DNA from: Pseudomonas brassicacearum
GTDB lineage: Bacteria > Pseudomonadota > Gammaproteobacteria > Pseudomonadales > Pseudomonadaceae
Direction: 5' to 3'
Assembly (NCBI RefSeq): GCF_003732225.1
Contig: NZ_MOBJ01000003.1
Location: 447,135-511,134, forward strand
Length of the DNA: 64,000 bases
The notes beneath the pieces are model-generated. The model was not told where the DNA came from and searched no databases. It worked only from the letters and a program-made list of their open reading frames with translations. Shown one piece after another: positions 27,864 to 35,381 of the stretch (positions are counted from its first letter, which is position 1; the number at the start of each line of letters is the position of its first letter). Made by a program: the position numbers and the translations under genes.

Positions 27864-28206
27864 ATCCAATTCCTTCAGGCAAAAAAAAGTCCAGGACCGC
27901 CGGGCAGGTTCTAAACATTGCCTGCGAGCTGTACTGGACTGTTGATCAATTTTGATCAAGGCTGTCACTGGTGTCAACTCAATTGTCAGGTCAAAAGTTA
28001 ATTCGAATGTCAGGTTGTCGGCTAGCCTGATGATCAATCAGGTACTCGGGCAAATTATCCACAGATCAAAGGTAGAGAGCGCTGGACAAAACACCAGTTT
28101 TTTCCGCGTACATTAACCCGGCAGGAATCCGCAAAATCAGGGCAAAAGCCACATAACAAGCGTACAAAATAAGCTCTAGACGTTATGACTTCACTGACTA
28201 AGGCGC
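27864..28206. other. Right arm of the tRNA-Thr element, regulatory, no gene
   Basis: 343 bases without a credible gene. They contain the NYN promoter region, two TTGATCAA palindromes (27942-27959), two TGTCAGGT copies near 27985 and 28010, and a TTATCCACA near 28056. The right repeat follows at 28207. Confidence 0.5.
27942..27959. promoter_or_regulatory. Twin TTGATCAA palindromes, candidate operator
   Basis: TTGATCAA at 27942-27949 and again at 27952-27959: two perfect 8-bp palindromes exactly 10 bp apart, one helical turn, overlapping the proposed -10 of the NYN gene. This arrangement suits a dimeric repressor bound side by side on one DNA face. No repressor gene is left in the element. Confidence 0.5.
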
Positions 28207-28301
28207 CTGACTTGTAATCAGTAGGTCCCGGGGTCGACTCCTGGTGCCGGCACCATACAAAACGAAGCCCTCGCAGCAATGCGAGGGCTTTGTTGTTTCT
28301 G
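28207..28301 (+). repeat. Right 95-nt repeat (attR-like), tRNA-Thr fragment
   Basis: Repeats 26068-26162 with a single mismatch (GGGTTCGAC against GGGGTCGAC). The D-arm and 5' acceptor strand are absent, so it is not a tRNA gene. The hairpin and T-run downstream are intact. Confidence 0.93.
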
Positions 28302-28326
28302 GGGTTTGGAAAACCCGCGCTCCCGC

Positions 28327-28650
28327 CTAGGGCCCTTTGCCGAGAAAAGGCGCGGTTTCCACCTCCAGCATCAGCAGCACCATTTCCGTCAACTCGGCGT
28401 CGGACTTCTGTCCCCCATAGAGGTCGTGGAGTGCTTTGGCGAAGGGAATACGCAGGTCCTGGTTTTCTTCGCGGGCGGTATCGCTGTATTGCATGAGTTC
28501 GCTGATGGCTCGCAGTACAGCCGCTTGCCACCGAGCGGTGGTCCTGGGACCATCGCCGGTGATTGCAATCAATTTATCCTTCGTCAGCTGGCGAAGGGCT
28601 TGTTCCCGCAACGGCTTAAGCGGCTTTGGGTTGCGAGTGATCTTTGACAT
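28327..28650 (-). CDS. Hypothetical small protein coupled to the AhpD-like gene
   Basis: A 107-residue, mostly helical protein with a basic N-terminus and an acidic C-terminal half. Its start lies 35 bases inside the upstream gene and has no strong ribosome-binding site, so translation is probably coupled. I do not recognise the family. Confidence 0.5.
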   Translation of the reverse strand: MSKITRNPKPLKPLREQALRQLTKDKLIAITGDGPRTTARWQAAVLRAISELMQYSDTAREENQDLRIPFAKALHDLYGGQKSDAELTEMVLLMLEVETAPFLGKGP

Positions 28651-29014
28651 ACCGGATGATACTCAGCGTTTCCTGCCGGAACTGCTCGTAGTCGATCTGC
28701 TGGGCGTTAATAAAGGTGCTGCCCATCATGGTCAGCGATCCCATAAAGCTGGCTTCTGAAATTTCCTCGTCGCTCGCGCCAAACAAGCGCGCGGCTTCGG
28801 TATGGAACAGGGCGCAATACTTACAACGGGTCGCGCCAGACACTGCCAGACCTATTAACTCCTTGTACTTATTAGGAATCTTGGTATCCGCCAGCCAGAA
28901 GTCCCGGGCCACGGCCCAGAATCCGCTCGCTCCACCTTCCGGCATCTGCTTAATCCACTCCGGTACCTGACCCAGGGTCTGTTCAATTTCCCGATAGGTA
29001 TCACGAATGGCCAT
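28616..29014 (-). CDS. Carboxymuconolactone decarboxylase / AhpD-like protein
   Basis: A 132-residue protein of the CMD family. Cys64-x-x-Cys67 with His71 (TRCKYCALFHTEA) is the AhpD-type redox motif, so an alkylhydroperoxidase or disulfide role is more likely than lactone decarboxylation. GGAGG lies seven bases before the ATG at 29014; a start 34 codons upstream lacks one. It lies between the right tRNA-Thr repeat and a third, partial copy of its terminator. Confidence 0.82.
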   Translation of the reverse strand: MAIRDTYREIEQTLGQVPEWIKQMPEGGASGFWAVARDFWLADTKIPNKYKELIGLAVSGATRCKYCALFHTEAARLFGASDEEISEASFMGSLTMMGSTFINAQQIDYEQFRQETLSIIRYVKDHSQPKAA

Positions 29015-29207
29015 TTGGCACCTCCTTACCTCTCTGGAGACATCTGCTTCAGAGGTACAACTTAGTTTAGTTCGCTGGCAGCCATGCCAGAGCCGGCAGC
29101 AGGACGACGCCAGCAATGAATTCTTAAATATCGTAGAAACAACAGGATGGATTTAGACTTTTTTGGCGCAATGACGAACCACTCAGTCCCTGGAGTTATC
29201 AAACTTG

Positions 29208-29254
29208 ACCCTCGCAAAAGTGCGAGGGCTTGGTTGTTTCCGAGGTGTGGAAAA
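29208..29254 (+). repeat. Third, degenerate copy of the tRNA-Thr terminator region
   Basis: Aligns without gaps to 28267-28313 at 39 of 47 positions. The stem CCCTCGCA/TGCGAGGG is conserved, and so is the sequence past it (GGTTGTTTC...TGTGGAAAA). The similarity runs beyond the end of the left copy, which suggests an older insertion boundary. Confidence 0.65.
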
Positions 29255-29261
29255 GCAGGTC

Positions 29262-29972
29262 TTAGTGACCGGCGCTCTGACCGCCATCGACGTGCAGGAT
29301 CTCGCCGGTGACGAATCCGGCCGAGTCCAGATACACAACGGCCTGGGCGATGTCGCTGATCTCCCCCATGTGCCCGACCGGGTGCAAATTGCCCAGCGCT
29401 TCATGGGTTTCTTCGCCGTGCATCGGCGTTTTGATGATGCCGGGGCTGACCGCGTTCACACGGATGCCACGCTTGGCATATTCGATGGCCAGGGATTTGG
29501 TCGCCGCGTTCAGGCCCCCTTTGGTCAACGACGCCAGTACCGAAGGCACGCCGTCGATCGCGTGGTCCGTCAGGCTGGTGGTGATGCTGACGACGTGGCC
29601 GCTGCCTTGTTTTTCCATCTCGGCGATGGCGAGTTGGGTGATGTAGAAGAAACCATTCAGGTTCACCGACAGCACAGCGGCGTAGTCCTCGTGGGTATAG
29701 GCGATGAACGGCTTGGCGACGAAGATCCCGGCGTTGTTGACCAGCGTGTCGATACGGCCAAAACGTGCGATCGCTTCACGAATCACGCGCTCGGCGATCG
29801 CCGGGTCGCCGATGTCACCCGCCACGGTGAGGATGTCCGGGTCGGTGGACGGTTTGATCGAACGCGAGGTGGCAACCACCCGGTAATCGAGATCACGGAA
29901 AGCCTTGACCATACCCGCGCCAAGACCTTGGGATGCGCCAGTAATAACGATGACTTTTTTCGAATTGCTCAT
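29262..29972 (-). CDS. SDR-family oxidoreductase with altered active site
   Basis: A 236-residue classical SDR with TGASQGLGAG (11-20) for NAD(P) binding and LVNNAG (77-82). The catalytic Lys151 is present (LTKGGLNAATKS), but the position four residues earlier, normally Tyr, is Ala147 (GCG codon). Activity is therefore doubtful or uses another residue. The C-terminal HVDGGQSAGH is typical. It leads towards a group of small redox genes on the same strand. Confidence 0.85.
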   Translation of the reverse strand: MSNSKKVIVITGASQGLGAGMVKAFRDLDYRVVATSRSIKPSTDPDILTVAGDIGDPAIAERVIREAIARFGRIDTLVNNAGIFVAKPFIAYTHEDYAAVLSVNLNGFFYITQLAIAEMEKQGSGHVVSITTSLTDHAIDGVPSVLASLTKGGLNAATKSLAIEYAKRGIRVNAVSPGIIKTPMHGEETHEALGNLHPVGHMGEISDIAQAVVYLDSAGFVTGEILHVDGGQSAGH

Positions 29973-30013
29973 GATGAACCTCTACAAAATAGTGGGGTTT
30001 GAAACGTGATCAA

Positions 30014-30670
30014 TCAGGCTTCGGCGGGTGCCCGCGCCATTTGCCTCAGCATGTCTTCGTAGTACTCGACCGATTGCGAACCGGACACCAGGTGACGGCC
30101 GTTGAGGACCATGGCCGGTACCGAATTGATGCCGTGCTCGCGGTAAAACGCTTCGAGCTCACGGACCTCCTTGGCAAACGCTCCAGACGCCAACACCTCA
30201 CGCGCACGCGCGGTATCCAACCCCGCTTCAGCGGCCAGACGTACCAGCGTTTCCCGATCGCTCGGGTTCTGGCCTTCACTGAAAAAAGCGCGCAGCAAGC
30301 CTTTCTTCAGTTCGATCTGCCGCCCTTCCTGTAACGCCCAGAACAACAGACGATGCGCATCAAAGGTGTTGTAGAAGTGGCTGCGTTTTTCCAGATCGAA
30401 CCGCAACCCGATGGCCTGACCACGGTCCATCAGCATCTCTTTACCGGCGGCGACTTCCTCGGCGCTGCGTCCGTATTTACGCATCATGTGCTGGACCGCG
30501 TTCTCACCTTCGGCCGGCATGTCCGGGTTCAACTCGAAGGGCTTGAAAGTCAGCTCGACCGAAACTTCACCGGCCAGATTCTCGATGGCCTGCTCCAGTG
30601 CCGTCGCGCCCAAAGCGCACCACGGGCACACCACATCAGAGACGAAATCAATGGTGACGGACTGAGTCAT
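30014..30670 (-). CDS. DsbA/FrnE-family oxidoreductase
   Basis: A 218-residue cytoplasmic DsbA-like protein (no signal peptide). The active site Cys15-Pro-Trp-Cys18 lies in FVSDVVCPWCALG, and the cis-proline is in NSVPAMVLNGRHLVSGSQ. It resembles FrnE, a thiol-disulfide or isomerase enzyme. Its start overlaps the tautomerase stop by four bases. Confidence 0.9.
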   Translation of the reverse strand: MTQSVTIDFVSDVVCPWCALGATALEQAIENLAGEVSVELTFKPFELNPDMPAEGENAVQHMMRKYGRSAEEVAAGKEMLMDRGQAIGLRFDLEKRSHFYNTFDAHRLLFWALQEGRQIELKKGLLRAFFSEGQNPSDRETLVRLAAEAGLDTARAREVLASGAFAKEVRELEAFYREHGINSVPAMVLNGRHLVSGSQSVEYYEDMLRQMARAPAEA

Positions 30671-30882
30671 GACTGCCCCTGCGCCAGTTGTTTTCGGTAT
30701 TGGGTGGTGGTGATCCCGGCATAGCCCCAGTTATCGGTGTCGACTTCTTCGATCACGATGTGGGTCAGGTCCGGGCGTTTGTTGAGAACCCGCTCCAGGG
30801 TTTCAGTGATTTCGGCGATCACCTGAGCTTTCTGCTCTGAGGTAACGCCATCGCGGGTGATGCGTACGCTGACGAAAGGCAT
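30667..30882 (-). CDS. 4-oxalocrotonate tautomerase-family protein
   Basis: A 71-residue protein beginning Met-Pro, so processing exposes the catalytic Pro-1; RITRDGVTSEQKAQVI is the family's first helix. It would interconvert keto and enol forms of small acids. First gene of an operon with the FrnE-like and probably the SDR gene. Confidence 0.88.
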   Translation of the reverse strand: MPFVSVRITRDGVTSEQKAQVIAEITETLERVLNKRPDLTHIVIEEVDTDNWGYAGITTTQYRKQLAQGQS

Positions 30883-31105
30883 GACAACTCTCCAGTGACC
30901 TGCCCTTCGGGATGATGGGTAGGTGGTGGAGATGAATGTATGGCGTTACTTGGGAGGGATAAAGATGGGTGCGAGAACTTCATTAGTGACGCTGTGTAAT
31001 GAGTAAGGGCAAGACATTGATATGCCTAAACCAGCTCTCCCTCCTGAAAAATCTTGGAGGAACGCTGATTTCTGAGCCCTCAGACCAGGTCCCAGTCTTT
31101 ATGCT

Positions 31106-31145
31106 AAATTATGGCTGGCCAATAATTATGGCATATCCATAAAAA
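31106..31145. repeat. 40-nt repeat with 21-bp palindrome, left copy
   Basis: Direct repeat matching 32621-32660 at 33 of 40 positions, ungapped. Its first part (31107-31127) is a palindrome with AATTAT and ATAATT arms around GGCC. It lies directly upstream of the ATPase gene, where an operator would be expected. The stretch from 30883 to here shows no gene. Confidence 0.65.
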
Positions 31146-31156
31146 GAGGTAATTGC

Positions 31157-32314
31157 ATGAGCAGCATTTTCCAGCGCCCTGAACTGGCTGAAGAGATGGC
31201 GAACCAGCTCCTCAATCCGGGTGTTCTCGATGAAGGTCTGCGCTCAGGTCTGTTTCTGTCCGGCCTGCGCAGGACAGGTAAAACGACATTCTTGAGAAAC
31301 GACCTCATCCCTGCCCTGGAAGAAGCCGGTGCTCTGGTCATTTACGTCGACCTATGGAGCGATACGCTGGCCAATCCTGCGACGCTTTTGCACAACGCTA
31401 TCCGTAAACGCCTGGAGGAGCTCCAGACGCCAGGCTCCACGCTGCTCGAAATACTCAAGCGCGTTAGCGGTGCTGATATAGGCGCAGCAGGATTCAAGTT
31501 CAGTTTCAAACTCGACAGCATTGGCAACGCAGGTGGACCGACACTGGCGCAGGCTTTGACGGAAGTCGTGGATCAAGCAAAAACCAATTTGGTGCTGATC
31601 ATCGACGAAGTACAACACGCCATTTCCTCCGACGACGGTAATCAACTGCTCCTGGCACTCAAAGCAGCTCGTGACGCGATCAACCCTCGCCCGAATACGC
31701 CGGGTTACTTCCTGTTCATCGGAACGGGATCGCACAGGGCACAAGTCAGCGAACTGACGGCAAAGCGAAATCAGGCATTTTCCGGGGCCACATCGACGGC
31801 GTATCCGGTGCTGAAAGGTGATTACGTTGAATACCTGCTCAACCGGCTCGTCATGACAGTGAAAAAGGAGAAATTACCGTCCCTCGACGTCGCGGTCGAA
31901 GCGTTCAACATTTTGGGAAATCGACCTGAGGAAATGCTCAAGGCGCTGCGACAGCTCATGCAGCAAGATGGGGATCCCGACCTTTTCCTGCCGGTTATTG
32001 CCAGTACGTTGCGCTCGGCGGCGGCGAGTATTGAGCTTGAGAAAGTTGAGCTGTTGGGCAGCCTGGCCCAAGCAATTTTCAACAAAATTGCATCCACGCA
32101 GGGCGATGCACGGGGCATTTTCTCCACCGATGCTGCGGCTGAGTATTCGAAGACAGTGGGTCGAGAGGTGCGTGTTGAGGAGATTCAGCCCGTTGTGATT
32201 GCGCTGGTTGCGGAGAACATCATCATGCGGCGCGGGCATGGGATCTATGCGATCACGGATCAGTTTGTTCAGGAGATCTGGCTGGAAGAACGGGCGTTGA
32301 TTGAGGCTAGTTAG
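31157..32314 (+). CDS. AAA-type ATPase (ORC/STAND-like), function unknown
   Basis: A 385-residue ATPase. Walker A is GLRRTGKTT (36-44) and Walker B LVLIIDEVQHA with Asp150-Glu151. A sensor-like FLFIGTGSHR follows, then a lid and a C-terminal winged-helix-like region (EIQPVVIALVAENIIMRR). Single-protein ATPases of this plan occur in defence and mobile loci. GAGG precedes the ATG. It stands alone and is flanked by the 40-nt repeats. Confidence 0.75.
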   Translation: MSSIFQRPELAEEMANQLLNPGVLDEGLRSGLFLSGLRRTGKTTFLRNDLIPALEEAGALVIYVDLWSDTLANPATLLHNAIRKRLEELQTPGSTLLEILKRVSGADIGAAGFKFSFKLDSIGNAGGPTLAQALTEVVDQAKTNLVLIIDEVQHAISSDDGNQLLLALKAARDAINPRPNTPGYFLFIGTGSHRAQVSELTAKRNQAFSGATSTAYPVLKGDYVEYLLNRLVMTVKKEKLPSLDVAVEAFNILGNRPEEMLKALRQLMQQDGDPDLFLPVIASTLRSAAASIELEKVELLGSLAQAIFNKIASTQGDARGIFSTDAAAEYSKTVGREVRVEEIQPVVIALVAENIIMRRGHGIYAITDQFVQEIWLEERALIEAS

Positions 32315-32360
32315 AGACCTAGCAGGGGGTATTGATAAGAAACGTGGTCTGTCCCCAGAT

Positions 32361-32561
32361 TTACTCTCCACTCGTTGACGCGTCGCTGTTATTTGATTGC
32401 TGCGACGCGTTTTTATGATGTGCCGTGGATGACGACACGTTCGCGTCGAAGTCAATATCTGCTAACGGTGTCACCTCTGCCATACGAAGGGCGCGCTCGA
32501 TATTCATTTCACGCACAGAATCCAGCAGATCCATCTGAAACTGATTCAGCTCATCACCCAT
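32361..32561 (-). pseudogene. Truncated HTH-antitoxin-like fragment
   Basis: 66 codons. Residues 1-33 (FQMDLLDSVREMNIERAL, then EVTP) resemble the N-terminal arm of HigA-like antitoxins, but the helix-turn-helix that should follow is replaced by a low-complexity Ser/Asn tail. The tail is read through the terminator at 32378-32414. AAGGAG precedes the start region and the 40-nt palindromic repeat lies just upstream, as an antitoxin operator would. Probably a dead antitoxin gene. Confidence 0.45.
32378..32414 (+). terminator. Terminator of the ATPase gene
   Basis: Perfect stem ACGCGTCGC/GCGACGCGT with a 15-base loop followed by TTTT, 64 bases after the ATPase stop. Confidence 0.75.
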
Positions 32562-32620
32562 TTCCTATGTCTCCTTCATCCGCTCTGACAAAGCGCCGAC
32601 CGGCTTTTTCGAAATTATGA

Positions 32621-32660
32621 AAATTATAGCCGGCCAACAATTATTGCCCATTCATAAAAA
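32621..32660. repeat. 40-nt repeat with 21-bp palindrome, right copy
   Basis: Partner of 31106-31145. On the minus strand the palindrome overlaps TATAAT, which would be the -10 of the antitoxin-like fragment, so it reads as an antitoxin-bound operator. Confidence 0.6.
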
Positions 32661-32754
32661 CCACTAAAACTCCCCAGCTACGGCCAGCACTTCGCCACGC
32701 TTGCAGACTATCAGCCCGCACGCTAGGCTCCCGTCATCGCTGCAAATTCAGCGA

Positions 32755-32970
32755 ACGGGTTTGGCGACCCGATTTACAATAGGCGCACAGGCGCCACCAT
32801 TACGATTGCTGGCGTTTTTTTTCGCTCGTACTTTCTGTTATGGCGGCTGTGCGCGGGAGACCTTCGGGTCTGCCGGGTTCCTATTGTCCCGGTTCGCCAA
32901 CCTGCGTACAGCTGCCACCCATAATCGTTTGGCGACGGTTCGTGGCAGTTCCTCAACAATAGGAGCTAGA
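32755..32970 (+). ncRNA. C4/P4-type antisense RNA candidate
   Basis: The central strand carries TCCTATTGT (32879-32887) and TCGCCAA (32894-32900). Both can pair upstream with TTGGCGA (32761-32767) and ACAATAGG (32776-32783). They can also pair downstream with TTGGCGA (32929-32935) and ACAATAGGA (32956-32964). The downstream partner overlaps the AGGAG ribosome site (32961-32965) of the leader peptide. This a/b, b'/a', a/b order is that of the phage C4 and P4 CI antisense RNAs. A hairpin CTGCCAC/GTGGCAG separates the downstream sites. RNA ends are not known. Confidence 0.55.
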
Positions 32971-32972
32971 CC

Positions 32973-33059
32973 ATGTACAAGATCAGTCCGTCCAAATTCT
33001 GCGCCAGGCGACCTTCAAGGTCCCATTTTGCCTCCCCTCGTCGCGGAGGTGCCCAATGA
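32973..33059 (+). CDS. 28-residue leader peptide coupled to the DUF3077 gene
   Basis: A short basic peptide (MYKISPSKFCARRPSR at its start, GGAQ at its end) with AGGAG at 32961-32965, seven bases before the ATG. Its TGA overlaps the DUF3077 ATG (ATGA), so translation of the leader should drive that of the next gene. The ribosome site lies in a predicted antisense target. This is the place of the leader ORF in C4-controlled phage operons. Confidence 0.6.
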   Translation: MYKISPSKFCARRPSRSHFASPRRGGAQ

Positions 33060-33337
33060 CTAACCCCCAAGACCTGAAAACCATCGGCCTCACGCCCTTC
33101 TCCATCCATTCCGACCAAGCTCTATTTCGCGTCAGCAGTGGCGTCCCGATCCTCGAAGCCCTGTCCCACGTTTCCGACTTGCTCCACCTTTCCAAACTGT
33201 TGGCCGAAGATGCGGCGATGGAGCGCGGTAAAGACCGCTATGCCTGGGCGTCGCACTATTTGCAGGAGATGAGTAAGGCGGTGATCGATGACGTGGTGAA
33301 GGTGCTTGGCGCGCCGGGTAACAACCGCAGCCAGTAA
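33056..33337 (+). CDS. DUF3077 family protein
   Basis: A 93-residue helical protein with the DUF3077 pattern FRVSSGVPILEALSHVSDLL and an AWASHYLQEMSKAVIDD helix. Function unknown; the family is largely found in Pseudomonas, often in several copies. Coupled to the leader peptide by ATGA and likely controlled by the antisense RNA upstream. Ends at a bidirectional terminator. Confidence 0.85.
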   Translation: MTNPQDLKTIGLTPFSIHSDQALFRVSSGVPILEALSHVSDLLHLSKLLAEDAAMERGKDRYAWASHYLQEMSKAVIDDVVKVLGAPGNNRSQ

Positions 33338-33370
33338 CGTCGTGACCTGAATCTGATCCGCATGCAAGAA

Positions 33371-33395
33371 AAAGCCCCAAATCAGTCGGGGCTTT
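33371..33395. terminator. Bidirectional terminator between DUF3077 and porin genes
   Basis: AAAGCCCC pairs perfectly with GGGGCTTT, with A-runs before and T-rich sequence after, between convergent genes. Confidence 0.85.
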
Positions 33396-33437
33396 CTCAT
33401 TTCGGCCTTACATCAGGCCTGAATCACACAACCATCA

Positions 33438-34724
33438 TCAGAAGATATTGATCGGGTAATCCACAAACACACGTACTTCGTTGCCGCTGACGTTGTAGTC
33501 GCTGGATTTCTGCGACACGCGCAGGACCGAACTGCGTACTTTTACGCTCAGGTCTTTGGCCGGGCCACTTTGGACCACGTACTTGAACTGGTTGAAGATT
33601 TCGCGCTCGGTACCGCCGGTGCTGGTGGCGGTGGTGATGTTGTCGCCACGCACATAAGCCACGTTGTAGGTCAGGCCTGGAACGCCGAAGGCGCCGAAAT
33701 CGAGGCCGTAGCCCAGCTGCCAGCTGCGTTCGTCTTCGGCGTTGAAGTCGGACCAGTAGGAGTTGGCGAGGTAGATGGTGTTGCCACCGTCACCGACACG
33801 ACCCTGTTCTTTCTGATAGCCGCCGTACGGGTAGCCGAGGTTGCTGTCACCGGTGCTGCGCTGGTGCGCAAGGGTGAACGAGTGCGGGCCAGTGACATAG
33901 GTCGCTGCCAGGCTCCAGATTTTGTTGTCCTGGCCTTCGGTGTCATGTTCCAGAGCGTAAGACTTGTCCAGCTTGGTCTGGTAGCCGTTGAAGTCCAGGG
34001 TCAGGGACTGATCGGTGGTCAGCGGGAACACGTAGTTCAGGTTCACGTACTGTTTCTTCAGAACGTCTTCAACGTTGGACGCGTAGAACGCACCTTTGAA
34101 CTGTTCGGTGAACTGGTAGCTACCGCCCAAGACGTTGATCGACTTCAGGCCACCGCTGTCACGACCTTCGGCGCTCTTGCGCGATTCGGCGGTGAAACGG
34201 CCAGCGTTCAGCTCCAGGCCTTTGATCTCCTTGGAGGTGATCAAGGTGCCGGTGTAGCTTTCAGGTAGCAGACGGGCGTTGTCGTAGTTCAGTACCGGCA
34301 GTGCCGGCATCTGGTCACCGTAGGTCAGCACGGTGTTGGACAGACGGAATTTTACCGCCGCGCCAGCCTTGGACAGGTCATCGGCGGCTTCGCCGCTGTC
34401 GCCTTGCTTGAAGAAGTCGATACCACCGGCGCCGCTACGGCCCTTGCCGCCATCGAGACGCAGGGCGTACAGACCGAAGGCATCAACGCCGACACCCACG
34501 GTGCCTTGGGTGAAACCCGAGGAGAAGGTGCCGATGGCAGCCTGGCCCCACTCGGCCTTGTCTGGGTTACCGTCCTTGTAATCGCGATTGATGTAGGCGT
34601 TGCGCAACAGCACTTTCAGGCTGCTGTCTTCAACAAAACCTTTGGACTCAGCTTGGTCATTTGCCATGGCTTGAGTCGCGCTAAAAATCCCCAGAGCGAT
34701 CAGACCGATCCGCTTGTTCAACAT
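33438..34724 (-). CDS. OprD-family outer-membrane porin
   Basis: A 428-residue porin with a signal peptide (residues 1-21, ending AMA) and an 18-stranded OprD-type barrel. GFVEDSSLKVLLRNAYINRDY is the family start; the C-terminus ends with aromatic Phe (YPINIF). OprD relatives take up basic amino acids, carboxylates or aromatic acids; the subtype is not assigned. AAGGA lies eight bases before the ATG at 34724; a start 34 codons upstream encodes a non-signal region. Confidence 0.9.
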   Translation of the reverse strand: MLNKRIGLIALGIFSATQAMANDQAESKGFVEDSSLKVLLRNAYINRDYKDGNPDKAEWGQAAIGTFSSGFTQGTVGVGVDAFGLYALRLDGGKGRSGAGGIDFFKQGDSGEAADDLSKAGAAVKFRLSNTVLTYGDQMPALPVLNYDNARLLPESYTGTLITSKEIKGLELNAGRFTAESRKSAEGRDSGGLKSINVLGGSYQFTEQFKGAFYASNVEDVLKKQYVNLNYVFPLTTDQSLTLDFNGYQTKLDKSYALEHDTEGQDNKIWSLAATYVTGPHSFTLAHQRSTGDSNLGYPYGGYQKEQGRVGDGGNTIYLANSYWSDFNAEDERSWQLGYGLDFGAFGVPGLTYNVAYVRGDNITTATSTGGTEREIFNQFKYVVQSGPAKDLSVKVRSSVLRVSQKSSDYNVSGNEVRVFVDYPINIF

Positions 34725-34809
34725 GTTATTTTCCTTATTACGGGTTGATACGCGCTGTGACCGGTGGCTGAAATGGCTGCTATGGCGCTCTTTTTTCATT
34801 CCAAAACAA

Positions 34810-34843
34810 AAGGCCCGCCCACGCAAAAGCGAGGCAGGCCCTT
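34810..34843 (-). terminator. Hairpin upstream of the porin gene
   Basis: On the minus strand, AAGGGCCTGCC pairs with GGGCGGGCCTT around a short loop, then TTTGTTTT. It should end the DsbA/NTF2 operon before the porin promoter; an attenuator role for the porin is possible but not shown. Confidence 0.65.
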
Positions 34844-34960
34844 ATTATTTTTTGGAGTCGTGGCGGTTGGCCACAGGCGTGGGCGGGAATCCTAGCCGCG
34901 CCCCTAAGCATGTGTCAATTTCGTGAATCGTCTGTGATTAGGCGAAAATCGTCTAAGAAC

Positions 34961-35356
34961 TTACTGATCAGCGATCGCCAATTGCACGGTGTGGCTGTCT
35001 ACAAACTGCTCGAAATGGGTGACTTTTCCATTCGCCAGAGTCCACAAATGCGCGACTCGAGCGTTCATCGGACGGCCCGTGGCCTTGTAGATTCCACTGT
35101 AGTTTCCGTAGGCAAACACCTTGTCATCCTGCGCGACATAGCTCTCGACCTTGAACTGAAAATTTTCCCATTCAGTGCCCAGACGCTTGAAGACATTCTC
35201 GACGATGGCGTCGAAGCCAACGTAGGTTCCAGCGTAGGGAAACCCCGCGGCTTCGGTCCACTGTGCATCGGCAGTCAACGCCGCAGCAGTGTTGCGTGCG
35301 TTTTCCTGGGAGTTGGCACCTTCGTAGGTGCTTTTGATCAAGCTCAGGTTATCCAT
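34961..35356 (-). CDS. NTF2-like (SnoaL-type) protein
   Basis: A 131-residue cone-fold protein: LIKSTYEGANSQENARNTAA, then FDAIVENVFKRLGTEW and the conserved HLWTLANGKVTHFEQFVD. The family includes small isomerases and binding proteins, so no reaction is assigned. GGAG lies seven bases before this ATG. It follows the DsbA-like gene by 25 bases on the same strand. Confidence 0.85.
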   Translation of the reverse strand: MDNLSLIKSTYEGANSQENARNTAAALTADAQWTEAAGFPYAGTYVGFDAIVENVFKRLGTEWENFQFKVESYVAQDDKVFAYGNYSGIYKATGRPMNARVAHLWTLANGKVTHFEQFVDSHTVQLAIADQ

Positions 35357-35381
35357 GGGTCGCTCCGCGTAAGGTATGAAA

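Noticed and set aside
28207..28259. Second tRNA-Thr
   Set aside because: Only the 3' half is present; the D-arm and 5' acceptor strand are missing, so it cannot fold into a tRNA.
32701..33063. 120-codon ORF over the antisense-RNA region
   Set aside because: It spans both pairing sites and the leader ribosome site. Such frames are often annotated over C4-type RNAs, but the composition (Arg/Phe/Ala-rich) and lack of a start signal favour RNA function.
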